A stretch of 64,000 bases of DNA from Cerioporus squamosus (lineage: Eukaryota > Basidiomycota > Agaricomycetes > Polyporales > Polyporaceae), in NCBI GenBank assembly GCA_022592435.1, contig JABYQS010000126.1:1-64000 (forward strand). Direction: 5' to 3'. A model generated the notes under the pieces. It saw only the letters and a list, made by a program, of their open reading frames with translations, did no database searches and was not told the origin of the DNA. Each line of letters opens with the position of its first letter. Within the stretch, counting starts at the first letter, position 1. Of this stretch, positions 1 to 11,550 are shown piece by piece. A program made the position numbers and the translations under genes.

Positions 1-1842
1 CAGCAAGAACAACAGCGAGGAACTGGAGTATGCAGACTAGCACTCTGCTCTTGCAGGTCAACCTAGGTCGACATGACGGCACGCCGATACGCATGGGTGC
101 GCTACCACGGTAACCAGAAACCTCCGATTTCTGATCATTGTTGCCTTACAGATCGCTCTTCTGGACTTCGAGGGTCGAAGACCCTCCCGTTGTTGCTTTC
201 CTATCGCTATGACTCGCTTGTGCTCGCGCCCTCGCGCAACCCCTTCTTGCTCGCCCTCACCACTCTGACTGTCGCTCCTTTGCCTCGGGCTCGCCGCACT
301 CGCGCTGGACTCAGACCCGGACTCGCTTTCGGACTTGCTGTACCTGCTGTCGACTCACTCAATCGCTCTCGGTTTCCTTGCTGCTTCCGGTCTCTCGTTA
401 CATTACGTCGCGTGTACTAATACTTAGCTACCGTGTACAGATTCCCTTTAATGCAGATTCCGTTTGATTGTATCTGCTTGTTGCTGCTGCCCAGCTGCGA
501 TGCTCGCCTGTGACCGTGCTAAGCCACTAGGCCTGAGATTCCCCCGTGCTCACGTGTCCTCCCAGGCCTGGTCCCTTCGACTCCGACGCGCATGAGTGAT
601 AGGCCCCCACCTGGCATCCTGGCACCTATTGTTGTTTCATCGGGGGGAGTCTGAAATGTATGGTCAGGTCCCCGGTTCAGTCGTATAGAGTACGACATTC
701 GGTTGTAGACCAGACCCCCGGCTTCTGTAGAACTCTGTAGAGCCGGGCATGTGGTTCTGTAGGGTTCTACAGGAGCCCGGAGACCGGTCTACCGTGCCCG
801 ACCACTCACCTCCGTTTAATCCCTGTAGTTCGATAGAGGGCTACTCAGTTCTAGGGTGTTCATCATCAGTCGACGAACATCTACCATGTCTGTAGACGTC
901 TACACCAACTACAGTGTATTGGGGCGGGGATTGTCGGTTTCCCGACGTTCGATCGCGAATGTTGACGTCACCTCCTCTCGTGCCATAAGGCCATCGACCA
1001 ACTTTGGTATGAAGTGTGCGGCATAAGCGATAGTGCTGGACGAACGGTGTCAACCTGAAGACGTATCTGGCGAGAGTGAATGAGCAAGCGCATGGACCGG
1101 CGTAAGGGTGACTCAGACATACCAAATTTGAATCCTGTTTTCAGTGGCGTCGAATTTGCGCAATCATAGGACGGGCAGCAAGAATGTGGGTGCTATGCAT
1201 GCGGATTGCCAGTGTCGGAGTTCCATGAGTCGGCGGCCAGAGGAGTTCAAAATGGTAGAGACAGGCCTACTGGGAGTTAGATCAGTACAGATGCCGAGTA
1301 CCAAACCTGGAGAGGCACTTATTGCGACAGGGTCAATAACTCGTGCACCGAGAACCTGTACTGTTGTTGCTCCTGAACAGTGAATGTACAGCATGCCACC
1401 GTTCTACCACCGTTCTATCCCCGGGCCGCGAATGCAAAACAGTAGTAGTACTCGGCGGCCTCACCGGTTACGGCGCTCCATCATCATGCAGAGTTGTCGT
1501 TCATCGGTGATCTGTTCAACGAAGTCACTTGTTCTCGAATGATGTCCATGAAAAGCCCAACTTGGCGTCATATGGTCAGTGTCGTGCATCCAGCGGTATT
1601 AGTCCCACCATCACAGGTAGAACCCCGCTGATGGATCGCGACGACCGGCTCGTCCTCTGGGTCGACTACAGTGGTATTATGTTCTTCAGCAGGACAAGTC
1701 GACGCTCCTGCAAATGATTAGGCAGTACGAAGCCTGTATATGGTAAGAAATAAATCGTCGTCCTAGCGAGACTGCCTAGAAATATACACAGAGATGGTCA
1801 GTCCCAGAAATGATGCCGCACAGACACGGGAGGCCCTGAATA
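1..1842. other. Gene-poor stretch; possible LTR-retroelement remnant near 630-850
   Basis: No reading frame here reads like a conserved protein. A purine run (cggggggagt, about 642-651) is followed at once by tgaaatgta, which resembles the polypurine tract and 3' LTR start of a Ty3/gypsy element. The next 150 bases hold short inverted repeats around gttctgtag/ctacag. No paired LTR and no clear integrase or reverse transcriptase coding was seen, so this is only a suggestion. Confidence 0.25.
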
Positions 1843-3233
1843 TCAGTCGCCCACTCTGCCGCGCTCTGACCTGTACCTGATGAACTTTGCCGCGAAGAAC
1901 GCGTCCCACTCTACTGTGATCTCATCGCGCCCGCTCACGATCACCACGGCGGGGATCAGAGTAGGTTCACTACTCGACCACGAGAAAGTCAGCTTGACGT
2001 GCAACAGAAAGCATAGAGGTCACACACTCACAGAAAACCATGATGGGCTATTTGCCCGTAGCCTCGAAAGGCTCGCAGCGTCCGCCCAGACGGGTCCTCC
2101 CGCGGCATAGAATCCTTCAAATCTGCACCCCATGTGCAGGCGCCGCGCGGGATGTTCACGTCGCCCGTGATCTTCCACGCCCGCAGTGCCTGCTCCGCGG
2201 CGTCGTGCTCTAGGAAGAGACACTCCGTGCCGTGGGGTCCATAGTCACCTAACCACATGCCCACCAGGGTCTCTGGTCGCCAGTCACCCGAGGCCGGGTC
2301 CACCCCATCCTGCGCGACCGTGCGGAGGGCGTAGTACCGCGGAACAAAGTCGACGTAGTTGGCGCTGAGGCTGTGTTCGGGGTTATGTAGTTCGGGAAGG
2401 TAGGCGTCGGTGGGTTGGTCGGGGGGTGGAGGGAAGATCGAGATGGACGCCGGTTTCGGCGTGCCTTCGACGTAGCGCAAGTCGCCTCCGCGCATCCACC
2501 AGTGTCGAGGCCTGGGTTTGATCGGAGGCGGGCCCTCTTGCGGCATCGGCGGGAGGCCCCGCTCGGTGTCGAACCACGCCGCGGACAGGCTGTCGGGAAA
2601 CTCGCCCGAGGAGTAGTGCGATACTTTCAGTGTCATGGACGTAGGGGCGATGACATGGAGCGATGGTGTGGCCCCGTCCGTAACCATATGGATGTACGGA
2701 GGTGGAACACCGGTGTGCACGAGGAAGCCGAGGTCGCGGTCAGAACGCACATGCCAGCTGATCTGCACCTCGTCCGCGGTCTCGCGGGTGGACTTTTGCC
2801 ACGGGGTGAAACCGATCTGCATGAACTCGACATAGACGGGGTATTGTGGGGTTCTGTTGTTGAGAGGGCCTCGTCCGGTAAACTGCCAGACGTCCCCTGC
2901 GATGATGGGCTCCCCTGCGCGTTCGAACTTGTCTGGAACCAAACGGAACTCCATGATGTTACCCGCAAAGGGGTAGTCGCTGCACCATCGTCCCAGAAGG
3001 GCGCCGAATCTGTACAGGAGACGTCCGTAGATCACGCGGTAAGAGCGATTCTTAAAGGCGCTGTTGTCGACGATGCCGTAACGAATGCAGAAGGGGCGCC
3101 ATGTGGTTATGTCGTCGGCCAACGGGTAGTAAAGCGTCCTCGAAGAAGCTATGAAGTGAAGGATGTCGGCAGGCGGGAGTTCCCGGAAGATCACTTGTAG
3201 AACATCGTATGGGAGATCGAGCATGGAAGGCAT
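1843..3233 (-). CDS. F-box protein, FBXO31 / cyclin D1-binding type
   Basis: Predicted SCF ubiquitin ligase adaptor of 443 residues in two exons (3233-2032 and 1972-1843). The N-terminus carries an F-box (MLDLPYDVLQVIFRELPPAD, residues about 4-23). The C-terminal half has the pattern of the fungal FBXO31/cyclin-D1-binding domain: GMWLGDYGPHGTE, then WKITGDVNIPRG, then RAFRGYGQIAHHGF. Without splicing the frame stops just after HHGFL. A GTGAGT donor, a CTGAC branch and a GAG acceptor define a 59-nt intron, and the second exon adds an EPTLIPAVVIVSGRDEI... tail ending near an aromatic/basic motif (FFAAKFIRYRSE), as the family does. The start is the ATG at 3233, just before the F-box. The substrate is unknown. 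Confidence 0.82.
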
Positions 3234-3484
3234 AGTGGTGGAGTAGCTGTGAGGCAATCATCAGTTCTATTCGACAAACTACCCATGTTCTCGTATGATA
3301 ACCACCTTCAAGTAGCGAGTCAACGACTCGAGATGCCCCACCTGGACTACCTGAGCGGCAATAGAGGAACTAACTGTGCTGATAGTAGTACGAAGCTGAG
3401 AGTGCGTTCGCACTCGCAAGACGTCATGCCCCTGGAGCGAGCATTGCTTCTGCTCATATAAGCCCCTGCAGCAAACTTCCCATG

Positions 3485-3575
3485 CCTTCGATAGCTCAGT
3501 TGGAAGAGCGTGGGACTGTAATGGGTTAATTATTACGTAATCCCGAGGCCGCTGGTTCGATCCCGGCTCGAAGGA
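3485..3575 (+). tRNA. tRNA-Tyr (GTA) with intron
   Basis: A cloverleaf can be folded. The acceptor CCTTCGA (3485-3491) pairs with TCGAAGG (3568-3574). The D-arm is GCTCAGTTGGAAGAGC. The anticodon GTA is at 3518-3520. The T-arm is GGTTCGATCCC. An 18-nt intron (3522-3539) sits one base 3' of the anticodon, the standard place, and contains TAC, able to pair with the anticodon. Once it is removed the anticodon stem (TGGGA/TCCCG) closes. Confidence 0.93.
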
Positions 3576-4010
3576 TTGCCTTTTTAGGCAATTATAGCAT
3601 CCCGGTCTGCCCGTCAAACGAGCTCATTGTGGGTTCGTACCAGCAGTCCGCGTCCTGTGACCACAGGTATGATCCCGGTTAGCGATTGGTGTTGGTGTGT
3701 ACGGGAGGGTGGGGCGGGGTGGGCGATCCCGGCTCGAAGGACTAACTGTTCGATTTTGCCCTACCTTTTCGTGTTTACCCCATCCCAGCTGTGTGCGGGG
3801 ATCTCGCCGTTGGGCAGTCTACCCCGAGCCGGAGTTCTCAGCGGGGTCAACAATCTCTACGCAGGATCGAACACGATTTACTCGAGGACCTCCCATATCA
3901 TGTCATCGCGAGCGGAGGTCGCTGTCAGAGCCTCAAGACATCAACATAGCAGTCTTACAGTATGTACAGCACGTCGTCCAAAGATATGAGCAGGGTAGGG
4001 TCCTGAGCAG
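3576..4010. other. Intergenic; contains a second copy of the tRNA-Tyr 3' end
   Basis: No gene is supported. Bases 3724-3741 repeat exactly the last 18 bases of the upstream tRNA-Tyr (T-arm end, acceptor and discriminator). The rest looks like unique sequence. Confidence 0.6.
3724..3741 (+). repeat. tRNA-Tyr 3'-end fragment (18 nt)
   Basis: cgatcccggctcgaagga is identical to 3558-3575 of the tRNA-Tyr. The anticodon arm and 5' half are absent, so this is a fragment, not a second gene. Confidence 0.7.
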
Positions 4011-5917
4011 TCAAAGCGTACCGCGCCTCCAGCCCCTCCTGCGACCACTGGTCGGGGGAGGCACCTCGACACGAGCCTGGCAGTAAGGACATCGGCCCGA
4101 CCTCTGCGTGAGCCACTGGTCGACACAGTCCTTCTACCGACCCAACACCATCGGTCAGCGCAAACTGAACACGAACCAACGGCCCAGCACTCACATGGTA
4201 CACGTGTCCGCAGCTGAGCAGCCGCAACGGCTCCGGCGCATCGCCGTTGTCCGAGTCCGCGAGCTGCAGCGCGCCCGCATCTACCGGCCTCGGAGACTCC
4301 ACTCTGACCTCGGTGATCTGGGCCCCGCCCGAGCCCTGCTCAAGGCGCGGGACTGCAGCGAGTTCGTGCGCCTCGTCGCCGTCCGGGTTCTCGGTCGGGT
4401 GATCGTCCCGGTCCTTGTCCCTGTCCCGCCCGTTGAGCCGCCGCGGTGCCTCGAACTCGGCCAGGCAGATGCCGCACGTCGCCCGGTTCTCTGGGAGGCG
4501 GACGAAGGGGTACGGCGCGGGGCCGAACATCTGGTCCCATTCGTCGGCGTCGGGCGCGGGGCTCACGGGGAGGTCGTCTGCACCGCGCTCGAGGTCCGTG
4601 TTGTCGGTCTTGCGGCGCTTGAGCGCCGGTCGGAAGAAGACGAAGCGCCTTCTCTTGGTGGGCGTAGCAGGGGCTGGATGTGACGAGAGCGCAGGATTGG
4701 ACAACGCCAGCGGAAGGGGAGTGATGGGACTCGTGGGGCTCGTTGGCGCGTCGCCTGGCGGGGGCGGGATATAGACCACGAGCGGAATGCGGTCGACTTG
4801 CGCACGAGAGAGCTTGTCGATGGTAGGTCGCCCGACCTGTCGTCTCGCCCGCATCATGAGGATCATCTGTCGACCGTCGTTAGGTCGTGCAGTGACGCCC
4901 GGTATGTCATGTGGCACGCACCGGTATGATCGTCGTCAGCACGAAATGTGCATAGACGACGATGAGGATGGTGTACGTCGCGGCGGATATGGTCTGAGCA
5001 GCTACCCGGCAGCGCGAGCCGTGTGCGTAGATGACCAGAATCGCGCTGAAGAACCAGACGATCGCGAGGAAAGGATCGAGTTTGAGGAGACTACTCAGAA
5101 TAGTCAGCGTCCGTACTCAGGAACCGGGGCAAAAGAACAAGGGCACACGCACAGGACATGGCACGCTTGCAGCGAGAGAGGACACACAGCGTCCGATGAG
5201 AAGGCATCCGTTGAGCAGATTCGTCTGGAGGGCCGTGTCCACTGGCAAGAGCAGCGGGGAGTTCTCGAGACCGCGTGCGCCGTCTAGCTTCCCTGCGCAA
5301 TCTACGACTACCTCCTCGTATGTCAGTAGACAGATTGGGATCGTGCAACGACTCACGCTCGCTTGCTCTTGAGGTAGAGCCATGACTCCAGGTACAGCTT
5401 CAGGACGAGCCTCCCAAGCCAGATGAGGTTCCATGCGGCGAGGATGGTGCACGCGCTGAGCTCAGTCTGACCCGGACGCTCCGGGAGAGGGCTCTTGCGC
5501 ACACCCGCAACGGCGGTGAGCACAATGATCACAAGAATCTATGGATGTGTGTTCATGCACGACATCTTGAAGGAGGGGAGAGAACGAGAACCGAAGTGTA
5601 CGCACCTGGGACAAGGAGAGCACCACGACCGTGAGGTATCGCACGAGGACCCGACGCTCCCACTGCGCACTCCTGCTCTGTCCAGCATACCCCAGGAGCT
5701 CGAGCACCTTCCTCCATGCCCTCCCCCGCGCAGTCGTGGGTTGTGGTCGTGGTTGTGGTTGAGCTACGTTCCCCGCATGCGTCGGTGGCGTGCGGGGCTC
5801 CGGGGACGCCGGACTGGGCGGCGTCGCTTCAGCCGTTCTCGGCAGATTCGATCGTACGCGTGCGGCGGGCAGAGCAGCGAGCGCAATCCCGTCCGGACTG
5901 GCGGCGTTGTCAGACAT
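4011..5917 (-). CDS. Multi-pass membrane RING-H2 protein, putative E3 ubiquitin ligase
   Basis: A six-exon model (5917-5606, 5538-5357, 5307-5149, 5090-4922, 4866-4195, 4133-4011) gives 538 residues, with introns of 49-67 nt, several showing CTGAC branches. A Pro/Ser-rich N-terminus is followed by two pairs of hydrophobic segments (for example VVVLSLSQILVIIVLTAV across the first junction, and LAIVWFFSAILVIYA then YTILIVVYAHFVL). A long acidic/proline linker leads to a C-terminal RING-H2: CGICLAEFE, CGHVYHKDCVDQW, then CPYC. The CGHVYH/KDC junction appears only after removing the last intron. Membrane anchor plus C-terminal RING-H2 is a common fungal E3 layout. The third exon is the least certain; its boundaries rest on phase alone. 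Confidence 0.82.
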
Positions 5918-6497
5918 GGCGGGCCAGCGACGGTGCTACATGGGGGTGTGGGACGCAGGCGGTATTGGTATATAGCGCAGTCCAGGGCGTCCAGAAGCAC
6001 GCCCATTTGGGCCTCCCAGCTTCGAGATGCAGACATTGCGCCGCCTCGACGCGTATATCCCAGCGTCTGGCCTGCATGCTGTACCTCATACAGAGCTTCT
6101 CCAAGGACAATGTGCTACTCGGGTTTACCCTCTGCAAGCAATATTATAGAGAGAACGGCAGTGCAACGGCGTTCATCGTGGTTTTCATGATAGGTGGGCG
6201 ATACGCGCGGAGCCCGCAGGGCCATCGTTTAACAGACTCCGATGGTCCGGACAATACAGGCCGCATTCTCGACGCTGATGCGAGGGAGCAGAAGGATTAA
6301 TCTTGTCGACTGTCGCAAGTGTGTTGGAAGGCACTGATCTTGACTATGTCTTTGATAGAAGGTGACACTGGCAGTCCAAGATGGCCGCACATCGCCAGCG
6401 TGAACAGGCGTAAACTCGACCTTGCGTGGATAATTGAGAGGTGATATGGAAGCGAGTCCGATTACGGTCGAGGTAGTAGTATGTTATGTAGTCGGGA
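5918..6497. other. Intergenic, between the RING gene start and the PAM17 end
   Basis: Upstream region of the RING gene and downstream region of PAM17. I see no conserved coding, tRNA or repeat. Confidence 0.5.
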
Positions 6498-7419
6498 CTA
6501 ATCTTCGGAGAGGAAGCCAGAGGCCTTCCTCCGGAACTTCGCCTGGTCCCTCAGCCACTGCAACGGCTAATTAGAACAACGTAGACGCAGAGGATACGGA
6601 TGAACATACCTGTCTATAGTCGTGCAGCGAACCAATTTTCTCTCCTGCATGCCGAGAACGAAGTCAAGAAAAGACGAGACACAAGGATGCTTGCACTCAC
6701 CGTAGTAATCCGGGACGGGGTTCGTAGCACTCTGCCTCGTGGGGTCAACGCGGTTCTTGACTATGTGCTGGTGGAACTCCTTGTCGCGCTTCTCAATGAG
6801 CCTCATCGCCCGCCTGTGGGTCATCCTCCAGATACTGGATCCAATGACCGGACCAATGAGGTATCCAAAGCCTGACACAGGAACACGGGTGAGGTTAAGA
6901 AGGTTTCGTGGCAGAAGAGCGAGCACAGGAACGTACCTGCACATCCTAGGGTAGCAGCGCCATACACAAACATGGGGTCAATATTCTGGTAAGGTGTCAG
7001 TCAGAGTTCCACTGCCCGAGCTGAGCAGGACTCACAAAGATGGGCTTGTTGGGGTCCATCTCCATGGTCCCAAAGTACGATATGCCACCCATAAAGCCCC
7101 CGATAGTCGTCGGAATGGTAAGAGCCTTGGAATCCACGAATATAAGTTCGGTGTGCCCTCCGAGGCCGTGCCATTCATGTGGAGAACTCACCGTCTCCCA
7201 TCTCCTCTTACGCTTGCGGATCTCCAGATACTCCTGCCATGGAAGTGTCTCCTCCGCCTGGGTTTGCGCCTGCGAGGCTGACGGGTTCGCGGGGGCATTC
7301 GCCGCCTTAGTCGTCTTGCCACGGGTCTGCATACGCGGCCGACATGTCGAGGAGAATGCTTTTGGTCGTGCAGAGTGTTGTACACTCCTTGAGAGCGGTC
7401 GCAGCTGCAAGGTGGACAT
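6498..7419 (-). CDS. PAM17: Mitochondrial import motor subunit Pam17
   Basis: Pam17 belongs to the PAM motor at the inner-membrane TIM23 translocase and helps organise Pam18/Pam16. Six exons (7419-7192, 7125-7036, 6985-6937, 6871-6701, 6644-6610, 6557-6498) give 210 residues, close to the usual family length. The N-terminus is basic and Ser/Arg-rich like a presequence. It is followed by PWQEYLEIRKRKRRWET, two hydrophobic stretches (IPTTIGGFMGG and FVYGAATLGCAGFGYLIGP), then RMTHRRAMRLIEKRDKEF and a basic end (WLRDQAKFRRKASGFLSED). All five introns are 50-66 nt and restore the family sequence. The start is the ATG at 7419; the codon five triplets upstream is GTG. Confidence 0.93.
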
Positions 7420-8500
7420 GATGGGGAAGTGCACGAAGTGTGGTCGACGGAGGACGCGAATGACATCGTGTCCTCTCGGGCGGCTTAGGCGCCGTTACCG
7501 CATTTGGCACCGCAGGCGCTCGTGCGCTCTCCCGAAGATTTAACCGCCGTCCACCTCCTGGGGGGACCACGGAGTACAAATGCACCTGCAGACTGCACAA
7601 ATAAACTGATACTTACTATTAGTACTAAAGTGTCGCAGTTGCTCGACGGGCCGATACTCCCCTCTGTGAAACTCAACCTCCTCATCCGATGTCCTAGGCG
7701 TTATACTACCCGCACAACGTACTTCCTACTCCGACCTGTATCACAGAGCTACTATCAGTGAGAACGACAGCAGTCTGAGTCTGAGAGTTGGTGCATCAAC
7801 TGTACATGCATCGTCACACGTCCAGAGTCCAGACCTTCTGCGGTGACGTCAAGAAGTTCATCTGCATATATATACGTACATCCTTCGCCCATCGATTGTC
7901 CCGTCATCCCCCCCCCTTCCTCTGCTACCACATCGTCTGAGCCTGCAGGCCTTGCTGCCTAGCTCGTTTGGATACCTCACTTGCATGGATTCTCACAAGA
8001 TCATCCTCAGAGCTCTTCTGGCCCCGAGCTTCATGTCGGAAGTCCGACTCGGAACCCGCCGTCCGACTGTCCGATGGAGCAGACGCGCAGAGGAACACTC
8101 GCAGATGCGGAGGCGCCTACATAGCTCACTCCGGAGAAGGCTGAAGCCACAGATGTGATTCACTGGCCATCAGTCGCGACTCGCCATCAAGCTGCTGATG
8201 CTAGTTATGGGCTAAACAATACACGCCGAACCCCGGATTGCGGGGAAAGCAACGTCGGGGCGATACGAGAGTGGATGGAGCCTTGAAACGAGGTGCGAGT
8301 CAGATACAAATTCTCAGGCCTATCGGGCGACTAGTACTTATATCTACCCGTCGGACTACCGTCGGATAGCTACCAGCTGCCACCTCTTACAGCGACCACC
8401 ACCCCCTCCTTCAAGCTCCTTGTAGTGAGTTGCTTCCCCGGGCCACAGACATGCTGATCTGACATCAAACAGGACGGATTCCTCCATAGACATACACGCT
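7420..8500. other. Intergenic; TATA-like box and C/T tract
   Basis: A TATATATA run (7867-7874) and a C-run with pyrimidines (about 7909-7923) look like a fungal core promoter. They precede a small 57-codon open frame (7985-8158) that I do not recognise and do not call. The remainder upstream of the F-box gene shows nothing definite. Confidence 0.35.
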
Positions 8501-9697
8501 ATGCCGTCGACGACCCATATACCCCCGGAGCTTTGCGATCACACTATAGACTACCTCTGGGACGACCTGGAGTCCCTCCGAGCATGCAGCCTCACCTGCA
8601 AGGACTGGCTTCCGAGCAGCCGCTACCACCTCTTCCGCGCCCTCCGCCTCCGGGATGCGGACGATGTCGTACGCTTCCGTGCTCTCCTCACTTCTGATCC
8701 CTCGATCGCCCGCTTCGTCCGCAAGCTCTCGCTCAGCGCGGACTACGACGGGACAACTTCGGATGGGGTCGCACGCGAAGACGATGGCTGGGTGAACGGC
8801 GCGGCGCAGCTCTTCCCCATGCTCGACAGCGTAACAACGCTCGCTCTCGCGCGGGTGAGGTGGCACGCGCTCAGCGCCGAGACGCGGGCAGCGTTTGCGG
8901 GAGTGTCCAAGTCCGTACGCCAACTCTTCCTCTTTGAAGTTTCATTCGACGCGTCTCGCGACGTGATTGCGTTCCTATCCGCCTTCCCCTCCCTCAACGA
9001 CCTCTACTTCCAAGCCGTGTCCTGGCAGCACGATTCCCCTTCCCCGTTCGATGAGCCCACTACGGGCCTGCAGATTCGCGGCGCACTCCAGGATGCCGGG
9101 CGGATGCAGCTCTCCTACCTGTTCCTCGACCCGAAGTCGTCCCCGACGCTCGTGACTGAATGGCTGCTCAAGCACCCCGAAGAGCAGCGTCTGCAGACGA
9201 TCCAGCTGTGCTGGCGCGAACTCGAGAACACACAGGCCGTCGGTGACCTCCTCCAAGCGAGCGGCTCCTCCCTCGAGTCCCTCCAGGTCGAGTTCCCCGC
9301 GGGCATATCGGAGGACGCCGTCATGCAGAACCACCTGAGCCTCGCGAACAACACCGGGCTCCGCGCGCTGCACTTTGGCGGGCTCGACGTCCGCGCGTCG
9401 CAGGCGTTCGTGTCGAACAGGCTCTTCCCCTGGGTGACCGTCATGCTCTCGCAGGTCCGCTCGCGGCACCTCCAGGAGGTCTCGTTCGCGCTGGAGATCG
9501 CGTCCGTGCAGGACCTCCTCGCCCTCGACTGGGCGCGGATCGACGCCGATCTGTGCCGCGAGGAGTTCCGCAGGCTGATGGTCATGTTCTACGTGTCGTG
9601 CGACCAGGATGGGTCGGCGAAGGAGGTGCGGAAGGAGATTGCCCAGCGGTTGGGCGGGTTCCAGGCGCGAGGCACGCTCTGCATTTCGTGCATCTAG
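8501..9697 (+). CDS. F-box protein with LRR-like body
   Basis: A single exon of 398 residues. The N-terminus has a divergent F-box: IPPELCDHTIDYLWDDLESL followed by RACSLTCKDWLPSSRYHLF. The body has hydrophobic repeats with Leu spacing (for example LQTIQLCWRELENT and LESLQVEFPAGIS), as in agaricomycete F-box/leucine-rich proteins. It probably recruits an unknown substrate to an SCF ligase. It is clearly of the same family as the protein at 43144-44271. The start is the ATG just before the F-box. Confidence 0.8.
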   Translation: MPSTTHIPPELCDHTIDYLWDDLESLRACSLTCKDWLPSSRYHLFRALRLRDADDVVRFRALLTSDPSIARFVRKLSLSADYDGTTSDGVAREDDGWVNGAAQLFPMLDSVTTLALARVRWHALSAETRAAFAGVSKSVRQLFLFEVSFDASRDVIAFLSAFPSLNDLYFQAVSWQHDSPSPFDEPTTGLQIRGALQDAGRMQLSYLFLDPKSSPTLVTEWLLKHPEEQRLQTIQLCWRELENTQAVGDLLQASGSSLESLQVEFPAGISEDAVMQNHLSLANNTGLRALHFGGLDVRASQAFVSNRLFPWVTVMLSQVRSRHLQEVSFALEIASVQDLLALDWARIDADLCREEFRRLMVMFYVSCDQDGSAKEVRKEIAQRLGGFQARGTLCISCI

Positions 9698-10409
9698 AGA
9701 GTTGGTGTTCGCGTTCGCACATCTAGAGGTGCTGCTTTATCTTTTGGGTTTGGGCTATCTTTATTTGTTTCTTTTGGGTTCTGCTGCTGTACAGTACTGG
9801 GCTAATTGTTGACATCTCATCACGGTCGATACTACTAATGGTTGACTGTGTACATGCGTTACTATAGAGGCTAATGGATTGGGTACTGGCCATTGGTTAG
9901 GGTTGTGTCCCGGATCCTCTACATCGTTTATACCCAGGAATATGTGCTGTGATCACTGAAGAGTTATGTACGGTCGTGCAAGAGACTTCGCGCGATGATC
10001 GAGCCAGCGGAGGACATCGACGTCCAAACGTTAGGCTCTTCAGCTCCGGACCACGCGTACCATGTGAGTGCTACCCGCTGTTTCGTGTTCAGGTTGCGCG
10101 CTGATCCTGGTGCTGGTGGATAGAAAGAATGCGCTGACCCGTGGCTCACGCACAAGTCGGGTCGATGTCCTCAGCACTGTTCAGCTCGATTCGAGGTTCC
10201 TCCTCATGGCCGTACCGCTCACCAATCGTGGATCTAGGCGTAACAGCAAGTGTCATGCACATGCGAGCAGGTTCAAAATAGGTATACCGGTTAGCACTGG
10301 GATATCCTTCAGAACGAAGATGAGGCCATTGCGTTATCATACGAATGCATGTTGATGATCCGGACTCGAGAGAAAAGACAGACAAACTGATACGAAACGC
10401 GCAACACGT
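9698..10409. other. Intergenic, nothing recognised
   Basis: T-rich 3' region of the F-box gene (about 9730-9800), then unique sequence with no supported gene or RNA. Confidence 0.4.
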
Positions 10410-11550
10410 TCAGTCGAGCAACCGCTCCGCCATCCACACATCATGCTCGGCCTTGATTTGCTCGCCGGCCAGTGCATCCACAGGGCGAGCAAGTTCCGTG
10501 TTGATGCCACGAGGGTACGTGACCTCGCCTTCACTGGGCCCGCCCAGTCCCAATCGACAACGAGGACGACAGGGCTGTCCCCGGACACGCCCTCGTTGCG
10601 GACGATCACGTTGACGTCGCGCAGGTCCCCATGAACGAAGTTCTTGTTGTGCAGAAGGGCGAGCTTAGCCATCACCTCGTCTTGCGCCTTTTCCAGCGAG
10701 ACAGCCGGGAGCTTAGCTGCCTGCTCCTTCTCCGCCGCTCTCTTCTTTCTCTTTCCCGTTGCTTTCTTTTTCCCTTCTCCGCCCTCTTCGTCTTCTTGAT
10801 GTCCCACAGGGTGTTGGAGTACTCTTCGGTCTTGTCTTCCATGACGACCATGATCCAGTCGTAGACCGGGTCCATGGCAATTAGCGCAGGAGCGAAGCCG
10901 GCCGCGTGAGCTGCTTCGTGAGCTGCGGTGCAGTAACGCTTGCTGAACTTCACGCACAGACGCGTTCCGGTCTCGTCGAGAACACGGAAGATCCTCTTGT
11001 CGTCAATGGCTGACTTATACGTGAAGTGGTGACGGGTCCCGTCCGGTTCGGTGTAGCAGCCGCGGAAGGAAAGTCGGTTCGTAGGCCGCGTTGGCATATG
11101 GGCAATGTGGGACAGCGTTCCCGCAGAAGAGCGACGCGTAGAGCGCCGAGAACCCGCTCTCCCGCTGCGAGCTCTGCGTCGTTGGTGGCGTGCGCATGAA
11201 GGGGGATGCAACAGAGATGTTCGACGTTGGGTTCGTTGCCGTAGACCGTAGCGGCGATGACGAGGTACGGTCCTTCCTTCGGAGTGAGCGACAACTTGTC
11301 GTGATGAAGAGAGACACATACCAAAGTGCAGAACGAGGACAGCGGGGAAGTTCAGCTGCGCCGCTGCATCTTTATCGCGAGAAGGTGAATTGAAGAAGAT
11401 GCGGACATACTCAATCCAGTGCTAGGCCTCGACATAGGGAACTGCTGAAGTGGTGCCGATCTCACCTTTGATGACCTGCACGTAGTACGAGAGCGTAGCA
11501 TCCAGGCAAGCAGCGCGGAGGTCACCGTCGTTATAGTACCCTGTATCACC
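10410..11550 (-). pseudogene. Protein-kinase-like gene relic with several frameshifts
   Basis: Kinase-like pieces are spread over different frames in the right order: LCVKFSKRYCTAAHEAAHA (Lys-bearing strand), WIMVVMEDKTEEY, ALLHNKNFVHGDLRDVNVIV (catalytic loop with HGDLRDVN), VVLVVDWDWAG (metal-binding Asp), then VTYPRGINTELARPVDALAG and a C-terminal stop at 10410. This order matches basidiomycete kinase-like proteins related to the FunK1 group. Frame changes occur near 11105, near 11050, in the AAG-rich run near 10770-10790, and near 10540, none at convincing splice sites. Upstream, VLVLHFG joins PYLVIAATVYGN across a 48-nt intron. Catalytic motifs persist, so decay may be recent, or some shifts may be sequence errors. 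Confidence 0.65.

Noticed and set aside
7985..8158. 57-codon open frame after a TATA-like box
   Set aside because: Basic composition without motif, no intron signals and no family; the promoter-like features alone are not enough.
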